Assembly: GCA_963700185.1 (NCBI GenBank)
Contig: CAVOWP010000001.1
Location: forward strand, 1 to 64,000
Reading direction: 5' to 3'
Length of the DNA: 64,000 nucleotides
Source: AP-15 sp963700185
GTDB taxonomy: Bacteria; Pseudomonadota; Alphaproteobacteria; ATCC43930; CGMCC-115725
Positions 1 through 8,928 of the stretch are shown one piece after another. Within the stretch, counting starts at the first letter, position 1. Every line of letters begins with the position of its first letter. The notes beneath the pieces are model-generated. The model worked only from the letters and a program-made list of their open reading frames with translations. It searched no databases and was not told the origin of the DNA. The translations under genes were made by a program, and so were the position numbers.

Positions 1-156
1 CACGACCTCGACGAATTGGAACGCAACTCGCTCGATTATTACGCGACTTTGCGCAGCGTCTACCGGCAACACCGGGATGCCGAGATTAGCGCCGCCAAGG
101 AGCGGGAACCGCCTCAAGGACAGGTCGACATTTCGGTTCCGGCAACCCGCCCTTGA
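1..156 (+). CDS. C-terminal end of an MlaA (VacJ)-like lipoprotein, partial
   Basis: The reading frame enters from the left edge and ends in TGA at 154-156, giving the last 51 residues of a protein. It contains LDELERNSLDYYATLRSVYR followed by a QHRDAEI stretch. That pattern resembles the C-terminal helix of MlaA/VacJ lipoproteins, which lie at the outer membrane and help keep its lipid asymmetry. The tail after it is short, proline-rich and polar. trpF follows 28 nt downstream on the same strand. The signal peptide and main domain lie outside the window, so the family call rests on this helix only and is tentative. Confidence 0.5.
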   Translation, partial: HDLDELERNSLDYYATLRSVYRQHRDAEISAAKEREPPQGQVDISVPATRP

Positions 157-184
157 GAGCGGGCTCGGCTCCATATAGCGGGCG

Positions 185-883
185 ATGGCCGTAACCGCGA
201 AAATTTGTGGTCTGTCGACTGAGGAGGCGGTGACGGCGGCGAGCGCCGGCGGAGCCGCCTATCTCGGTTTTGTGTTCTATCCTGCGAGCCCGCGCGCCGT
301 TACGCCGCAGCGCGCCGCGCGGCTTTGCGCCGGTGTTCCCGCCGGGATCGCGCGCGTCGGCCTCTTCGTCGATGCCGACGATCGGGTGATCGAGGCCGCT
401 CTGACCGTGGCGCCGATCGACATCCTGCAATTCCATGGTGGCGAAAGCCCGGAACGTGTCGTCGCGGCCAAGCGGCGCTTCGGCCGCCCGGTCATGAAGG
501 CGGTGGCGATTGCCGGGTTCGAAGATGTGCTGGGTGCCGCTCGCTACGAGGATGTCGCCGATATTCTGCTGTTCGACGCAAAGCCGCCGCGCCTGCCGGA
601 CGCGCTACCCGGCGGCAATGGCCTCGCTTTCGACTGGGCGCTGATCGCGGATCGCCCGTGGCGCGCTCCGTGGATGTTGTCGGGCGGTCTGAGCGCCGAG
701 CTGTTGCCAGAGGCGGTGCGTATTTCAGGGGCCGCGGCAGTCGACGTGTCGTCTGGCGTCGAGAGCCGCCCCGGGATCAAGGACCTCGATAAGATCCGCG
801 CGTTTCTCGCCGCCGCCTCCGCACTTCAGTCACCCAAAAGCCGCGGCGGCCCGCGTCACACGCCGCCGCCAACAGCGCGATAA
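185..883 (+). CDS. trpF: Phosphoribosylanthranilate isomerase
   Basis: TrpF converts N-(5'-phosphoribosyl)anthranilate to CdRP in tryptophan synthesis, in the cytosol. The (beta/alpha)8 barrel signatures are all visible: KICGL at residues 6-10 with Cys8 as the expected general base, GFVFYPASPR at 28-37, QFHGGESPE at 82-90, LFDAKPP with Asp131 as the expected general acid, then LSGGL and DVSSGVESRPG, the phosphate-binding end of the barrel. At 232 residues it is slightly longer than usual because of an arginine- and proline-rich tail, whose codons overlap the 3' end of aroC on the other strand by 28 nt. No trpB or trpA follows, so the common trpFBA order is broken here. Confidence 0.95.
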   Translation: MAVTAKICGLSTEEAVTAASAGGAAYLGFVFYPASPRAVTPQRAARLCAGVPAGIARVGLFVDADDRVIEAALTVAPIDILQFHGGESPERVVAAKRRFGRPVMKAVAIAGFEDVLGAARYEDVADILLFDAKPPRLPDALPGGNGLAFDWALIADRPWRAPWMLSGGLSAELLPEAVRISGAAAVDVSSGVESRPGIKDLDKIRAFLAAASALQSPKSRGGPRHTPPPTAR

Positions 884-1932
884 CGAAGCAGGTGATCGGC
901 TAGGACACAGGCGACCATCGCCTCGCCGACCGGGACGGCGCGGATGCCGACGCACGGGTCGTGTCGGCCATGGGTTTCGATCTCGACTTCGTTGCCGTCG
1001 ACATCGACGGTGCGCATCGGCTGCAGGATCGAGCTTGTAGGTTTTACGGCAAAACGCGCAACGATGTCCTGGCCGGTCGAGATCCCGCCGAGGATGCCGC
1101 CGGCGTTGTTCGACAGAAACACTACTTGGCCATCCTCCATCCGCATCTCGTCGGAATTGTCCTCGCCCCGCAGCGCCGCCGCGGCGAAGCCGGCGCCGAT
1201 CTCGACCCCCTTGACGGCGTTGATCGTCATCAGGGCGCGGGCGAGATCGCCGTCGAGCTTGTCGTAGACCGGCTCGCCGAGCCCGGCAGGGACGCCGCTC
1301 GCGACGATCTCGACGACGGCGCCGGCAGATGAGCCGGCCTTGCGCACATCATCGAGATAATCCGCCCATCGCAGCGCCGCGGCGGCATCCGGGCACCAGA
1401 ACGGGTTTTCCTCAGTGGCGCGCCAGTCCCATGTGCTGCGGTCGATAGCATGCGGCCCGATCTGCACGAGCGCCCCGCGGATCGTTACGCCGGGGCCGAG
1501 TATCTGGCGCGCGACGGCTCCCGCCGCGACCCGCGAGGCGGTCTCGCGCGCCGAGGCGCGCCCGCCGCCGCGGTAGTCGCGGATTCCGTATTTTTTCCAG
1601 TAGGTGTAGTCGGCGTGGCCCGGACGGAACCGGTCGGCGATGTTTCGGTAGTCCTTCGAGCGCTGGTCGGTATTTTCGATCACCAGCTGGATCGGCGTGC
1701 CGGTAGTCACCCCGTCGAAGGTGCCGCTCATGATGCGCACCAGATCGGCTTCCCGACGCTGCGTCGTGTAGCGTGACTGGCCGGGCTTGCGCTTGTCGAG
1801 CCAGTGCTGAATGTCGGGTTCGGCGAGCGGCAGCCGCGGCGGCACCCCGTCGACGACGACGCCGATCGCCGGCCCGTGGCTTTCGCCCCAGGTCGTAAAA
1901 CGAAAGAGTGTGCCGAACGAATTGCCTGCCAT
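856..1932 (-). CDS. aroC: Chorismate synthase
   Basis: AroC makes chorismate from EPSP with reduced FMN, the last step of the shikimate pathway. The 358-residue product has the family's normal length and starts with the typical N-terminus, including TTWGESHG at residues 13-20. It also has the GRASARETASRVAAG arginine-rich signature and a VGIRAVPVGEAMVACVLADH C-terminus. It is the last gene of a minus-strand run and starts 5 nt after the stop of a stand-alone receiver-domain gene, so the two are probably co-transcribed. It converges with trpF, so two aromatic amino acid genes meet tail to tail. Confidence 0.97.
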   Translation of the reverse strand: MAGNSFGTLFRFTTWGESHGPAIGVVVDGVPPRLPLAEPDIQHWLDKRKPGQSRYTTQRREADLVRIMSGTFDGVTTGTPIQLVIENTDQRSKDYRNIADRFRPGHADYTYWKKYGIRDYRGGGRASARETASRVAAGAVARQILGPGVTIRGALVQIGPHAIDRSTWDWRATEENPFWCPDAAAALRWADYLDDVRKAGSSAGAVVEIVASGVPAGLGEPVYDKLDGDLARALMTINAVKGVEIGAGFAAAALRGEDNSDEMRMEDGQVVFLSNNAGGILGGISTGQDIVARFAVKPTSSILQPMRTVDVDGNEVEIETHGRHDPCVGIRAVPVGEAMVACVLADHLLRYRAVGGGV

Positions 1933-1937
1933 CGTCT

Positions 1938-2324
1938 TCAGGAATTCGCCCGCATCAGCTGGACGAGCTGCTGCTTCAACTGATCGAAGTCTACTGGTTT
2001 GGTCAGGAAGTCCGCGGCGCCCAATTCGTCGGCGCGATGCCTGCGCTCGTCGTCGCCATAAGCGGTCACCATCAAGACGGGTAACTCCGGACGAAGCCGC
2101 CTCACTTCCCTCAGCAATTCCAAGCCATCCATTCCCGGCATATTGATGTCGGATAATATCACGATCAGCTCGGGACGGATCTCGGCGAGCCGGCGCAAGG
2201 CTTCCTCGCCGGAGTCCGCGAAATGCAGTACGTACTGCCCTTGCCGCACTTCCCGCCGGAAACGTTGGCGAAACAGATCGGCGATGTCGGGCTCGTCGTC
2301 GACGATCAGGATGCTGAAACTCAT
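1938..2324 (-). CDS. Stand-alone response regulator receiver domain
   Basis: This 128-residue protein is a single CheY-like receiver domain with no output domain. The acidic pair is D9-D10, the expected phosphoacceptor is D59 in LSDINMPGMDG, a conserved Thr lies at 87 (MVTAYGDD) and the conserved Lys is K109 in FLTKPVD. Such proteins act by protein-protein contact or as phosphate sinks. It lies between DUF1491 and aroC, in the same run as a full kinase/OmpR-type pair. That kinase is the obvious candidate partner, but this is inference from position only. Confidence 0.9.
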   Translation of the reverse strand: MSFSILIVDDEPDIADLFRQRFRREVRQGQYVLHFADSGEEALRRLAEIRPELIVILSDINMPGMDGLELLREVRRLRPELPVLMVTAYGDDERRHRADELGAADFLTKPVDFDQLKQQLVQLMRANS

Positions 2325-2352
2325 AGGCTCGCGTCGGCTGCTCGGCCGTCCC

Positions 2353-2691
2353 TCAAACGACTCTCCCGTCTACCACGTTTCCTGCCTCCGGATGCTCGAT
2401 CTCGACCACCCAAATGTCCGGATCTCGCTGTCGTTGGCGGGTTATGTAAGCATCCGCATCGGCCTCGGCGACCGGGACGGGACCAGTTGCCCGCATCCAC
2501 AGAAGCTCGCCGTCCTGTCCACGCGCCTGCGTCAGCACCCAACAGCCCTCGGCGACGCCGCCGTTGAGCTTGAGCAATATAGCGCCGGCATCACCATCGC
2601 CGCGGGCCACCACGGCGATCGGGATCCCGGCAATGTCGCACCGCCGGATCAGCGCCTTGACCCATATCCCGCTCTTCAACCTCGCTTCCAA
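2353..2691 (-). CDS. DUF1491 family protein
   Basis: The 112-residue product matches the layout of DUF1491, a short alphaproteobacterial family of unknown function: RLKSGIWVKALIRRC near the N-terminus, VVARGDGDAGAILLKLN, then DADAYITRQRQRDPDIWVVE near the end. No signal peptide or membrane segment is visible. The start is TTG at 2691, supported by an AAGGGG motif 9 nt upstream. The kinase gene stops 15 nt before this start, so translation is probably coupled to it. No catalytic motif can be pointed to. Confidence 0.85.
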   Translation of the reverse strand: MEARLKSGIWVKALIRRCDIAGIPIAVVARGDGDAGAILLKLNGGVAEGCWVLTQARGQDGELLWMRATGPVPVAEADADAYITRQRQRDPDIWVVEIEHPEAGNVVDGRVV

Positions 2692-2706
2692 CGCGCAGGG
2701 CCCCTT

Positions 2707-4311
2707 TCAGCTGCGCTCGGGTGCCAAGGGCAAGCGAACGTGGATCGCCAATCCTTGCGGATCTATATTTTCCGCTTCGATCGTCCCGCCCATTGCCTCG
2801 ACATTGCGGCGCGCAATCCACAACCCGATCCCGAAATAGCTCGACGTCGCGTCGCTGGCCGCCTCGGCGCGACGCTCGGAGTAGTAGCGGTCGAAGATGC
2901 GCTCGAGCTGCTCGGTGGGAACTCCGGTACCCTGATCGGATACCGTCAGGTGGGCAAACCGGCCATCGCACGCCAAATGAACCAGGATTTCGCTTCCCGC
3001 CGGAGAAAACGAAACGGCGTTCTCGATCAGGTTTTCGACGACTGTCTCGATCATCTCTTCAGTGCCGAGCACGTACAGACCGGGCAAAAGGTCGGCCGAG
3101 ATCGTCAGGTCATGACTGGCGAGAATGATCGAAACATCGTGGCTGCCGATGATGGCGGACCTGACCTGGATCAAGCCGCCGATCACGCGGCCGAGATCGA
3201 CCGGTAAATGCGGCTCGGCGATCAGATCGGCGGTCGCTTCATCGAGCCTGCGCGCCGAGGCGATCAGCCCGTCGAGCCGGTCAAGCGAGTGTTCGACAAC
3301 GCCGATCGCCCGCTGCGCGCGCTGATTGTCTTGCGGCAACGCGCGACGCAATGGCTCGATCGATTGGCGTATGACCGCAATCGGCGTCTTGAAAGCGTGG
3401 GTATTGTCTTCCGCCGTTTGCCGGATGTCCGCAGCGTAACGATGCAGGGCCTCGACCATCCGGTCGAACTCGGCCGCGACGTCGGCCAATTCGGGGAGGT
3501 TGTAGCGGCCGGCGAACGATCCTGAGTCCGGCCCCTGCTCGCGAATGCGGCGGGCGCGCAGCGCAAAGCGGCGCAGTCCACCGCGTACGCTCAGCAAGGT
3601 TGCAAAGGTGATAGCTGCCATTGTGACGTAGATCAGCGTCGCAATGATGACCGGCGGCGTCGCCCAATAGGGCTGGCCGAGATGAGCGCCCGGGAACGCA
3701 TCTTCGGAAAACGAGGCTACAACCGCCCAGCAGCCTGCCGCTGTCGACACGGGCGTTACCGCTGTGACGATCTCGGCGCCGCCGGTCGGCCGGTGGTAGA
3801 TTAGTGAGAACGGCATTTCGTCTCTGCAGTTCTCGGAGAGACGGTTGAGCACGCCCTGACTCGCCAGTGTATCACGCTCCGCCTCCAGATTGCTCGGCGC
3901 TACCGGAGGCCAGGAGGCTACATAATAAAACCCTTCCGTTCCGTTTTGGTTGGAGGCCGGCTGCAGGAGCAGCTTTATGGTCGTTACCTCGCCGGCGTAC
4001 TGGGCGAGATCGCGGCCGATCTCCGGCAACGCGGAGGGATCGGCGTTCGTCAGCAATGGCAGCAAGGACTGGCTGATCGTGCGCCCCTCGGCGCGTACGC
4101 TGCGCAACAGCAGCTCTTGGCTCGTCTCGTGGGCGGAGCGGAACTCGATGTAAAGGAACACGGGAACCAATACGAAGACGACCCCGAGAAAGGCGGTCTT
4201 GGCGGTAATCGACCATGCCCAGTGGATATGGCGGCGCGCCTCAGCCTTCCGCGGTCCACCGGTATCCAAAACCAGCGTAGTTTTCGATGTGGTCGAAACC
4301 TGGGTCGACAT
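2707..4311 (-). CDS. Membrane sensor histidine kinase
   Basis: A 534-residue two-TM sensor kinase. TM1 is about residues 37-56, a periplasmic sensor region spans about 60-215, and TM2 is about 221-242. A HAMP-like linker follows, then the phosphoacceptor helix with H305 in THAFKTPIAV, and an HATPase domain (ENLIENAVSFSP, DQGTGVP, FGIGLWIARRN). The H-box is closer to the PhoQ form (THSLKTP) than to the common HELRTP. I chose ATG 4311, which overlaps the regulator gene by 71 nt; the frame is open further upstream only as antisense-like sequence, and an internal TTG start cannot be excluded. The overlap with the OmpR-type regulator makes the two a cognate pair. Confidence 0.87.
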   Translation of the reverse strand: MSTQVSTTSKTTLVLDTGGPRKAEARRHIHWAWSITAKTAFLGVVFVLVPVFLYIEFRSAHETSQELLLRSVRAEGRTISQSLLPLLTNADPSALPEIGRDLAQYAGEVTTIKLLLQPASNQNGTEGFYYVASWPPVAPSNLEAERDTLASQGVLNRLSENCRDEMPFSLIYHRPTGGAEIVTAVTPVSTAAGCWAVVASFSEDAFPGAHLGQPYWATPPVIIATLIYVTMAAITFATLLSVRGGLRRFALRARRIREQGPDSGSFAGRYNLPELADVAAEFDRMVEALHRYAADIRQTAEDNTHAFKTPIAVIRQSIEPLRRALPQDNQRAQRAIGVVEHSLDRLDGLIASARRLDEATADLIAEPHLPVDLGRVIGGLIQVRSAIIGSHDVSIILASHDLTISADLLPGLYVLGTEEMIETVVENLIENAVSFSPAGSEILVHLACDGRFAHLTVSDQGTGVPTEQLERIFDRYYSERRAEAASDATSSYFGIGLWIARRNVEAMGGTIEAENIDPQGLAIHVRLPLAPERS

Positions 4312-4960
4312 CGCGGAACTTTTTGCGGATACGCTTGATGAAGGTGCGTACATTGGCACGATACCCCTCGGAGCCGTGTCCGGCGATGAAGTTTTTGCCG
4401 TGGACCAGATCGTAAATCTCGCGGTAGCCGACATCCTGACCTGCTTTCTCGGCCAGCAGCGTGAGGATCTTGAATTCCGTCAGGGTGAGGTCGAGAATCC
4501 GTCCCGCCCAGACCGCCCGGCTGATATCGAAGCGCAGGGTCAGCCGGCCTAGCTGCAGCGCTGAATTCCTCGCCGGTTCTGGCTCGCTGGAGGGCCGGCC
4601 GCCCTCGGCGATCAACTGCAGACGCCTCAGCAGGATTGGCAGGCGGCGGGACTTGTCGATGAAATCAACCGCGCCGCTCTCGAGCGCCGCCTCCTCGTAG
4701 ATGTCGTCGGACAGTACCGTCAGGAAAATGACTGGGATCGTCGTCCCGGCAGCCCGGATTTGACGCAGCACATCTAGGCCCGTCAGGTTGGGCATGCGCC
4801 AATCCAGCAGCATCACATCGGCGCCACCGCCCCGATCGAGGTAGGCAAGCACATCGCGCCCATTTGCAAAACTGGTGACCTCGTAACCTTCGTCGATCAG
4901 ATTGAGGCCGAGCGACTCACGAAAGAGGTCGTCATCGTCGACCAGAAGAAGGTGCGGCAT
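4241..4960 (-). CDS. OmpR/PhoB-family response regulator
   Basis: A 239-residue DNA-binding regulator. The receiver domain occupies about residues 1-120, with acidic residues D8-D11, phosphoacceptor D53 in MLLDWRMPN and a DKS lysine near 103. The C-terminal winged helix (about 130-236) contains LDLTLTEFKILTLLAEKAG and ends with HIENYAGFGYRW, the typical wing hairpin. It precedes and overlaps the histidine kinase gene, and follows a lipoprotein gene by 12 nt. Its targets are unknown. The neighbouring lipoproteins suggest an envelope-related signal, which is only inference. Confidence 0.93.
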   Translation of the reverse strand: MPHLLLVDDDDLFRESLGLNLIDEGYEVTSFANGRDVLAYLDRGGGADVMLLDWRMPNLTGLDVLRQIRAAGTTIPVIFLTVLSDDIYEEAALESGAVDFIDKSRRLPILLRRLQLIAEGGRPSSEPEPARNSALQLGRLTLRFDISRAVWAGRILDLTLTEFKILTLLAEKAGQDVGYREIYDLVHGKNFIAGHGSEGYRANVRTFIKRIRKKFRDVDPGFDHIENYAGFGYRWTAEG

Positions 4961-4972
4961 CGGCGAAGCGGC

Positions 4973-5620
4973 CTAGCCGCCTCTAGCGGCGATCAAGGAA
5001 CGCCAGCATTCCTGCGCTCTCGCCACCTCGGCACCCTCGCCCTTGAAGGAGTAATGCAACGTTCTCATGTTGCCGCTGCGCAGGTCGAGGTAAAAGAACA
5101 GGTCGAGCTCGCAGCTTTCCGTCTTGTAGCGCCACACTGTCGCTGGCGGTTCGTCCGATTTCTCCGTCGCCGGCCCCAAGAGACGCGTCGCCCCGGATTG
5201 GTCCAGCCCGATCAGTTCGGCTTGCGAAGGGATCTGGCCCTGCCGGCCCGGTGAGGTCGACAGCGCCGCCAAGTCGGAAGATGGGGAGGAGCTCTCGGGG
5301 CCGGCCCCACCCTCCGTCGGTTTCGGCCCGGTAACCGAGAGATCTTCTCCGTCCGGCCCCGGAGCTGGAATGCCGGCCGATGGCGGCGGGATCGGCTTGC
5401 GGGCCGGTCGCGGAGCGGCGCTATGCACCGCTGGCCCCTCCGGGTGCGGCGGCACCCGGTTGACCGCCGCGGTCTGGGGCGGCGGCGGCGATTTGTCTGC
5501 GGCGCAGGACGCGAGAACACCCGCTCCCAGGCTGAGCAGAGCGGGGTAGACGAGAGACCATCGCCGCTCTCCACTGATCGATCGCACCGCTAACCGCCTC
5601 GCAAGGGGAACATCGGCCAA
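4973..5620 (-). CDS. Proline-rich putative lipoprotein, unrecognised family
   Basis: The product has a basic N-terminus, a hydrophobic stretch (LVYPALLSLGAGVLA) and a lipobox LASC, so it is probably exported and lipid-anchored. Residues after the Cys form a long Pro/Ala/Gly linker. The last ~75 residues look folded, with LIGLDQSGATRLLGPATE and a two-Cys segment (ESCELDLFFYLDLRSG and QECWRSLI). I do not recognise a named family. The frame opens with TTG at 5620, right after the preceding stop. A GTG at 5587 preceded by AGGCGG is an equally good or better start and would give 204 residues. It sits between another lipoprotein gene and the two-component pair. Confidence 0.7.
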   Translation of the reverse strand: MADVPLARRLAVRSISGERRWSLVYPALLSLGAGVLASCAADKSPPPPQTAAVNRVPPHPEGPAVHSAAPRPARKPIPPPSAGIPAPGPDGEDLSVTGPKPTEGGAGPESSSPSSDLAALSTSPGRQGQIPSQAELIGLDQSGATRLLGPATEKSDEPPATVWRYKTESCELDLFFYLDLRSGNMRTLHYSFKGEGAEVARAQECWRSLIAARGG

Positions 5621-5621
5621 A

Positions 5622-6092
5622 TCAGCGACGTGCCAGGCGTTCTATTGCGCCGATGTCGCCGTCGCGGTAGATCGCCAGCAATTGACGATCATTCAGCAGG
5701 ACATAGGTCTGATCGCCTCGGTCGCAATTGAGTTCAGCAACCGGATAGCTCTGCTCGACCAATATGTCGGATATCTTCTGGTGGAGGTCGGGCTGACGCG
5801 GCACCAGGCCGGTGAGGTCTTGGCGGCTCTTCGTGCCATGGGCAAAGCGGAACGTTCCGTGGCACGCGGTCTGGTCGAGCGCGGTGCTCTCCCCATCCGG
5901 TTGATGCTGAACAATCGTATCAGGACGGATTGTGATGCTGGCGTTCTCCGCTGTGACCCAGTTTCCTACAAATGGGTCTTCCACGCGCTGGGGTAGCGGG
6001 GGCGTGCAGGCGAGCACCAGCGAACCACAGGTTATGACCGTGGAAAGTCGTAAGATTCGTATCGCATCCCCGGAGCTGGGCACCACTCGCAT
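5622..6092 (-). CDS. Putative lipoprotein of unknown function
   Basis: A 156-residue protein with an N-terminal signal containing LVLAC, a lipobox with Cys29. The mature part begins with a DPFVGNWVTAENASITIRPD segment, reminiscent of small beta-barrel or lipocalin-like folds in which a GxW motif opens the first strand. Two Cys further on (TACHGTF and ELNCDRGD) could form a disulfide. It is the first gene of the minus-strand run that leads into the second lipoprotein and the two-component genes, and is divergent from the FkbM methyltransferase gene at 6260. No specific function can be assigned. Confidence 0.7.
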   Translation of the reverse strand: MRVVPSSGDAIRILRLSTVITCGSLVLACTPPLPQRVEDPFVGNWVTAENASITIRPDTIVQHQPDGESTALDQTACHGTFRFAHGTKSRQDLTGLVPRQPDLHQKISDILVEQSYPVAELNCDRGDQTYVLLNDRQLLAIYRDGDIGAIERLARR

Positions 6093-6259
6093 CTTCCTTG
6101 CCAGACGTGCTCGCAGGTACTCGCGCAGGCCGGCCGCACCTTCGCAGAGCCTGGATGCCGTGCCAGGATGAGGGCTCTACTCGTCTCCCCCAAGGTTTCT
6201 CCGACGCGCGAATCCGCTGATATAGTAAAGCCGGTTTGCCACAGAGTTGAGAATTACCC

Positions 6260-7150
6260 GTGAAAGGGCCAGTCTATGCGGGCGGGGATCGGGCTTTGGC
6301 CCGCCTCGCTTCCGGCGAGTACATCTGCGTCGATACCAATTCACTCGATGCCATTGACTACCTCCTTGGCTGGGACATGGAGGTAGATGTTCTCCCGGTA
6401 TTCCGAAGTTTTCTGGAACCCGACTCTGTGGTTCTCGATATCGGTGCAAATTTCGGACTCTACACTGCGACTTCGGCCTCTCTGATGAAGGATCACGGCC
6501 GCCTGTATTCTTTCGAGGCGAACCCGCACACTTTCGATCTGCTGAAGCGAACTCTGTACGCGAACAGGCTGGCGCATCGCCCGAACATAACCGCAGTCAA
6601 CGCGCTGGTCGGCGAGAGTACCGGACGTGGAACCCTTCATTACCTGCCGGAATTCCTCGGCGGCGCGACGATGACCGATATTGAGCAAGGGGGTGGGTCA
6701 AAACGCTCGATCGAGCTCGATATGATCTCGATAGAAGAGTTCCTGCCGGCAGGGTTGGCGGTCGATCTCGTCAAAATCGATGTCGAAGGTCACGAGCCCT
6801 TTGTCATGAGGGGCATGCAAAAAACCATACGCCGATCGCCGAATATTCGGATCTTTATCGAATTCGTCGAAGCCTTTTTGTCGCATACCGTCAGTGCGGA
6901 CCAGTTTGCCGCGGAAATCGAAGGATTGGGTTTACGAATTTGCCGCGTATTGTCGCGCTCGGGGTTGGAGCTGATCGAACGCGGGCAGACACCGCGCGGC
7001 GCTAACTACTGCTTGCTGACCAGGACGCCAGAAGAGGATATCGCTCATGCTCGGCGTGCCGGGAAGCATCTATCGACTCGCGTAGCAAGGTACATTAGAC
7101 GGCTGGAAGCGGGATGGGACAGATACCGCCGCTCGTTGTATCGCAGTTAG
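6260..7150 (+). CDS. FkbM family methyltransferase (copy 1)
   Basis: The FkbM family transfers methyl groups from S-adenosylmethionine, usually to oxygen atoms of polyketides, sugars or glycans. The SAM-binding motif is VVLDIGANFGLYTA at 57-70, followed by the acidic SFEANP strand end, and the family hallmark LVKIDVEGHEPFVMRGM lies in the second half. The start is GTG at 6260. A close relative, same length and with the same N-terminal (LASGEYxCVDT) and C-terminal (NYCLLTRTPEEDI) signatures, lies on the other strand at 10182-11078. The pair brackets the acyl-AMP ligase/ACP genes. The substrate is unknown. Confidence 0.9.
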   Translation: MKGPVYAGGDRALARLASGEYICVDTNSLDAIDYLLGWDMEVDVLPVFRSFLEPDSVVLDIGANFGLYTATSASLMKDHGRLYSFEANPHTFDLLKRTLYANRLAHRPNITAVNALVGESTGRGTLHYLPEFLGGATMTDIEQGGGSKRSIELDMISIEEFLPAGLAVDLVKIDVEGHEPFVMRGMQKTIRRSPNIRIFIEFVEAFLSHTVSADQFAAEIEGLGLRICRVLSRSGLELIERGQTPRGANYCLLTRTPEEDIAHARRAGKHLSTRVARYIRRLEAGWDRYRRSLYRS

Positions 7151-7167
7151 AACCCGGTCGCGGCGCT

Positions 7168-8928
7168 CTAGACGACTGAGAGCGTGCCGGCAAGAAACAT
7201 TTGCCGCGTGAGGCGACGCTGGATCTTGCCGCTGGTCGTCTTCGGCAGGCTGCCGGGGCGGATCAGGACGATCGCACGGGTGGTAATTTCATGTTCCCGG
7301 GTGATCGCTTCGCGGATCGAGGCGATGATCTCTTCGATGGCGATCTGCCGCCGAAATGTACGCTCGACCTCCTGAACCACGACCAATTGCTCCTCTTCGT
7401 TGTGGTCGGGTACGCTGAAGGCCGCGCCACAATGGCGGCGGAGTGCCGCATGGCAGTCCTGCACCGTCTCCTCGATGTCCTGCGGGTAATGGTTGATGCC
7501 GCGGATGATGATCAGGTCCTTGATCCGGCCGGTGATGTAAAGTTCGCAATCCTCATCGAGAAAGCCGAGATCGCCGGTGCGCAACCAGCATTGCGTGCCC
7601 TCCGGCGCCATCCGCGCCCTGAAGGCCAAAGCCGTCGCTTCAGGGTTATGCCAATAGCCCTGCGCGACATGCGGCCCGGCGACCCAAACCTCGCCGAGCA
7701 GCCCCGGCCCCAGCGGCATCCACGTTTCCGGATCGACGATCGCCAGGCGCTCGTGGCACAGCTGCCGGCCGCATCCGACCACTATTTGAGCGTCCTGCGC
7801 TTGCGCCGGAGCAACGATCTGGTTGCGCTGCAAGGCATCCCGACTCACTCTGCGGGTAACCGGGTCAGCTCCCCGCTGGCCTGTCGAAATCAGCAAGGTC
7901 GCTTCCGCCATGCCGTAGGACGGTTGGATGCTTTTGGCGTCGAAACCATAAGGCGCGAAAGTGGAGGCGAACCGGTCGATCGTAGTCGCCCGGACGGGCT
8001 CAGCGCCATTAAAGGCGACCCTCCAGCACGAGAGATCGATGCCCTCGATCTCTTCGAGACGATGGCGTCTGACACAGAGATCGAAAGCGAAGTTGGGGCC
8101 GCCCGCGACTTCCGCCCGGTAATCGTGGATCGCCCGCAACCAGCTGAGCGGGCGCTGCATGAAGCTGACCGGCGCCATAAGGACACACAGCGCTCCGATA
8201 TAGAGCGACTGCAGCACATTCAGAATGAGCCCCATGTCGTGATAGAGCGGGACCCAGCTAACGTGGGTCGATTTGCGCGTATTGCCGAAGGCAATACGGA
8301 TCATCTCTGAATTTTCGATCAGATTGCCGTGGCTGACGATGACCCCCTTGGGTGCCGAAGTCGAACCGGAAGTGTATTGCAGAAACGCGACTTCGTCCCG
8401 CGCGGGAAAGGGAAGCGGGGTCCACGGTTCTTCGGAGCCCGCAATGCCGGAATTGACAAAGACCCAATCGAGTTGCCCAATACGGAAACGCTCGGTCAGG
8501 TCCGGCCTACCGTTGGTGAGCAAATCGCGGCGTGTCATCGCAAAGCGCGGCGAGCAGTCCGCCAGAATGGCCGCGCTGGCATCCCTCGAGCTCGCGCGCC
8601 GCGGGACCATCATCGGCACTGCGATCACCCCGGCCAGGAGGCAAGCGAGGAACGCTACGATGAAATCCAAGCCCGGCGAAAACAGCAGGACCGCTCTGTC
8701 TCCTTTTTGTCCGCGCTCGGCCAGGCTCCCAGCCACCACGCGGGCGCGCGCGTAAAGCTCGGCGAACGACAAGGAAAACCGCTCGGCCCCGCGGTCCAGC
8801 AAAAAAATGTAGGCCGGGTCGTTCGGCTGCTCCGCCGCCCGATGTTGAAGCACGTCAACAAAGGACGAAAACTCGATTTGCGCAGCCGGCTCGGCCCGCG
8901 GCGAAAGTTCAGCCTTCGTTTCGCTCAT
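7168..8928 (-). CDS. Fatty acyl-AMP ligase (FAAL-type)
   Basis: FAALs activate a fatty acid with ATP and pass the acyl-AMP to an acyl carrier protein instead of CoA. The ATP-binding loop is LQYTSGSTSAPKGV. The FAAL-like middle section is clear: SWVPLYHDMGLI, FMQRPLSWLRAI and GGPNFAFDLCVRR, then YGMAEATLLIS. The C-terminal domain has TGRIKDLIIIRGINHYPQDI and the lysine motif LPKTTSGKIQRR. I chose ATG 8928, giving 586 residues, because it forms an ATGA overlap with the carrier protein gene. The frame is open further upstream, but only over that gene. The end lies 18 nt from the convergent FkbM gene. The acyl chain and product are unknown. Confidence 0.88.
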   Translation of the reverse strand: MSETKAELSPRAEPAAQIEFSSFVDVLQHRAAEQPNDPAYIFLLDRGAERFSLSFAELYARARVVAGSLAERGQKGDRAVLLFSPGLDFIVAFLACLLAGVIAVPMMVPRRASSRDASAAILADCSPRFAMTRRDLLTNGRPDLTERFRIGQLDWVFVNSGIAGSEEPWTPLPFPARDEVAFLQYTSGSTSAPKGVIVSHGNLIENSEMIRIAFGNTRKSTHVSWVPLYHDMGLILNVLQSLYIGALCVLMAPVSFMQRPLSWLRAIHDYRAEVAGGPNFAFDLCVRRHRLEEIEGIDLSCWRVAFNGAEPVRATTIDRFASTFAPYGFDAKSIQPSYGMAEATLLISTGQRGADPVTRRVSRDALQRNQIVAPAQAQDAQIVVGCGRQLCHERLAIVDPETWMPLGPGLLGEVWVAGPHVAQGYWHNPEATALAFRARMAPEGTQCWLRTGDLGFLDEDCELYITGRIKDLIIIRGINHYPQDIEETVQDCHAALRRHCGAAFSVPDHNEEEQLVVVQEVERTFRRQIAIEEIIASIREAITREHEITTRAIVLIRPGSLPKTTSGKIQRRLTRQMFLAGTLSVV

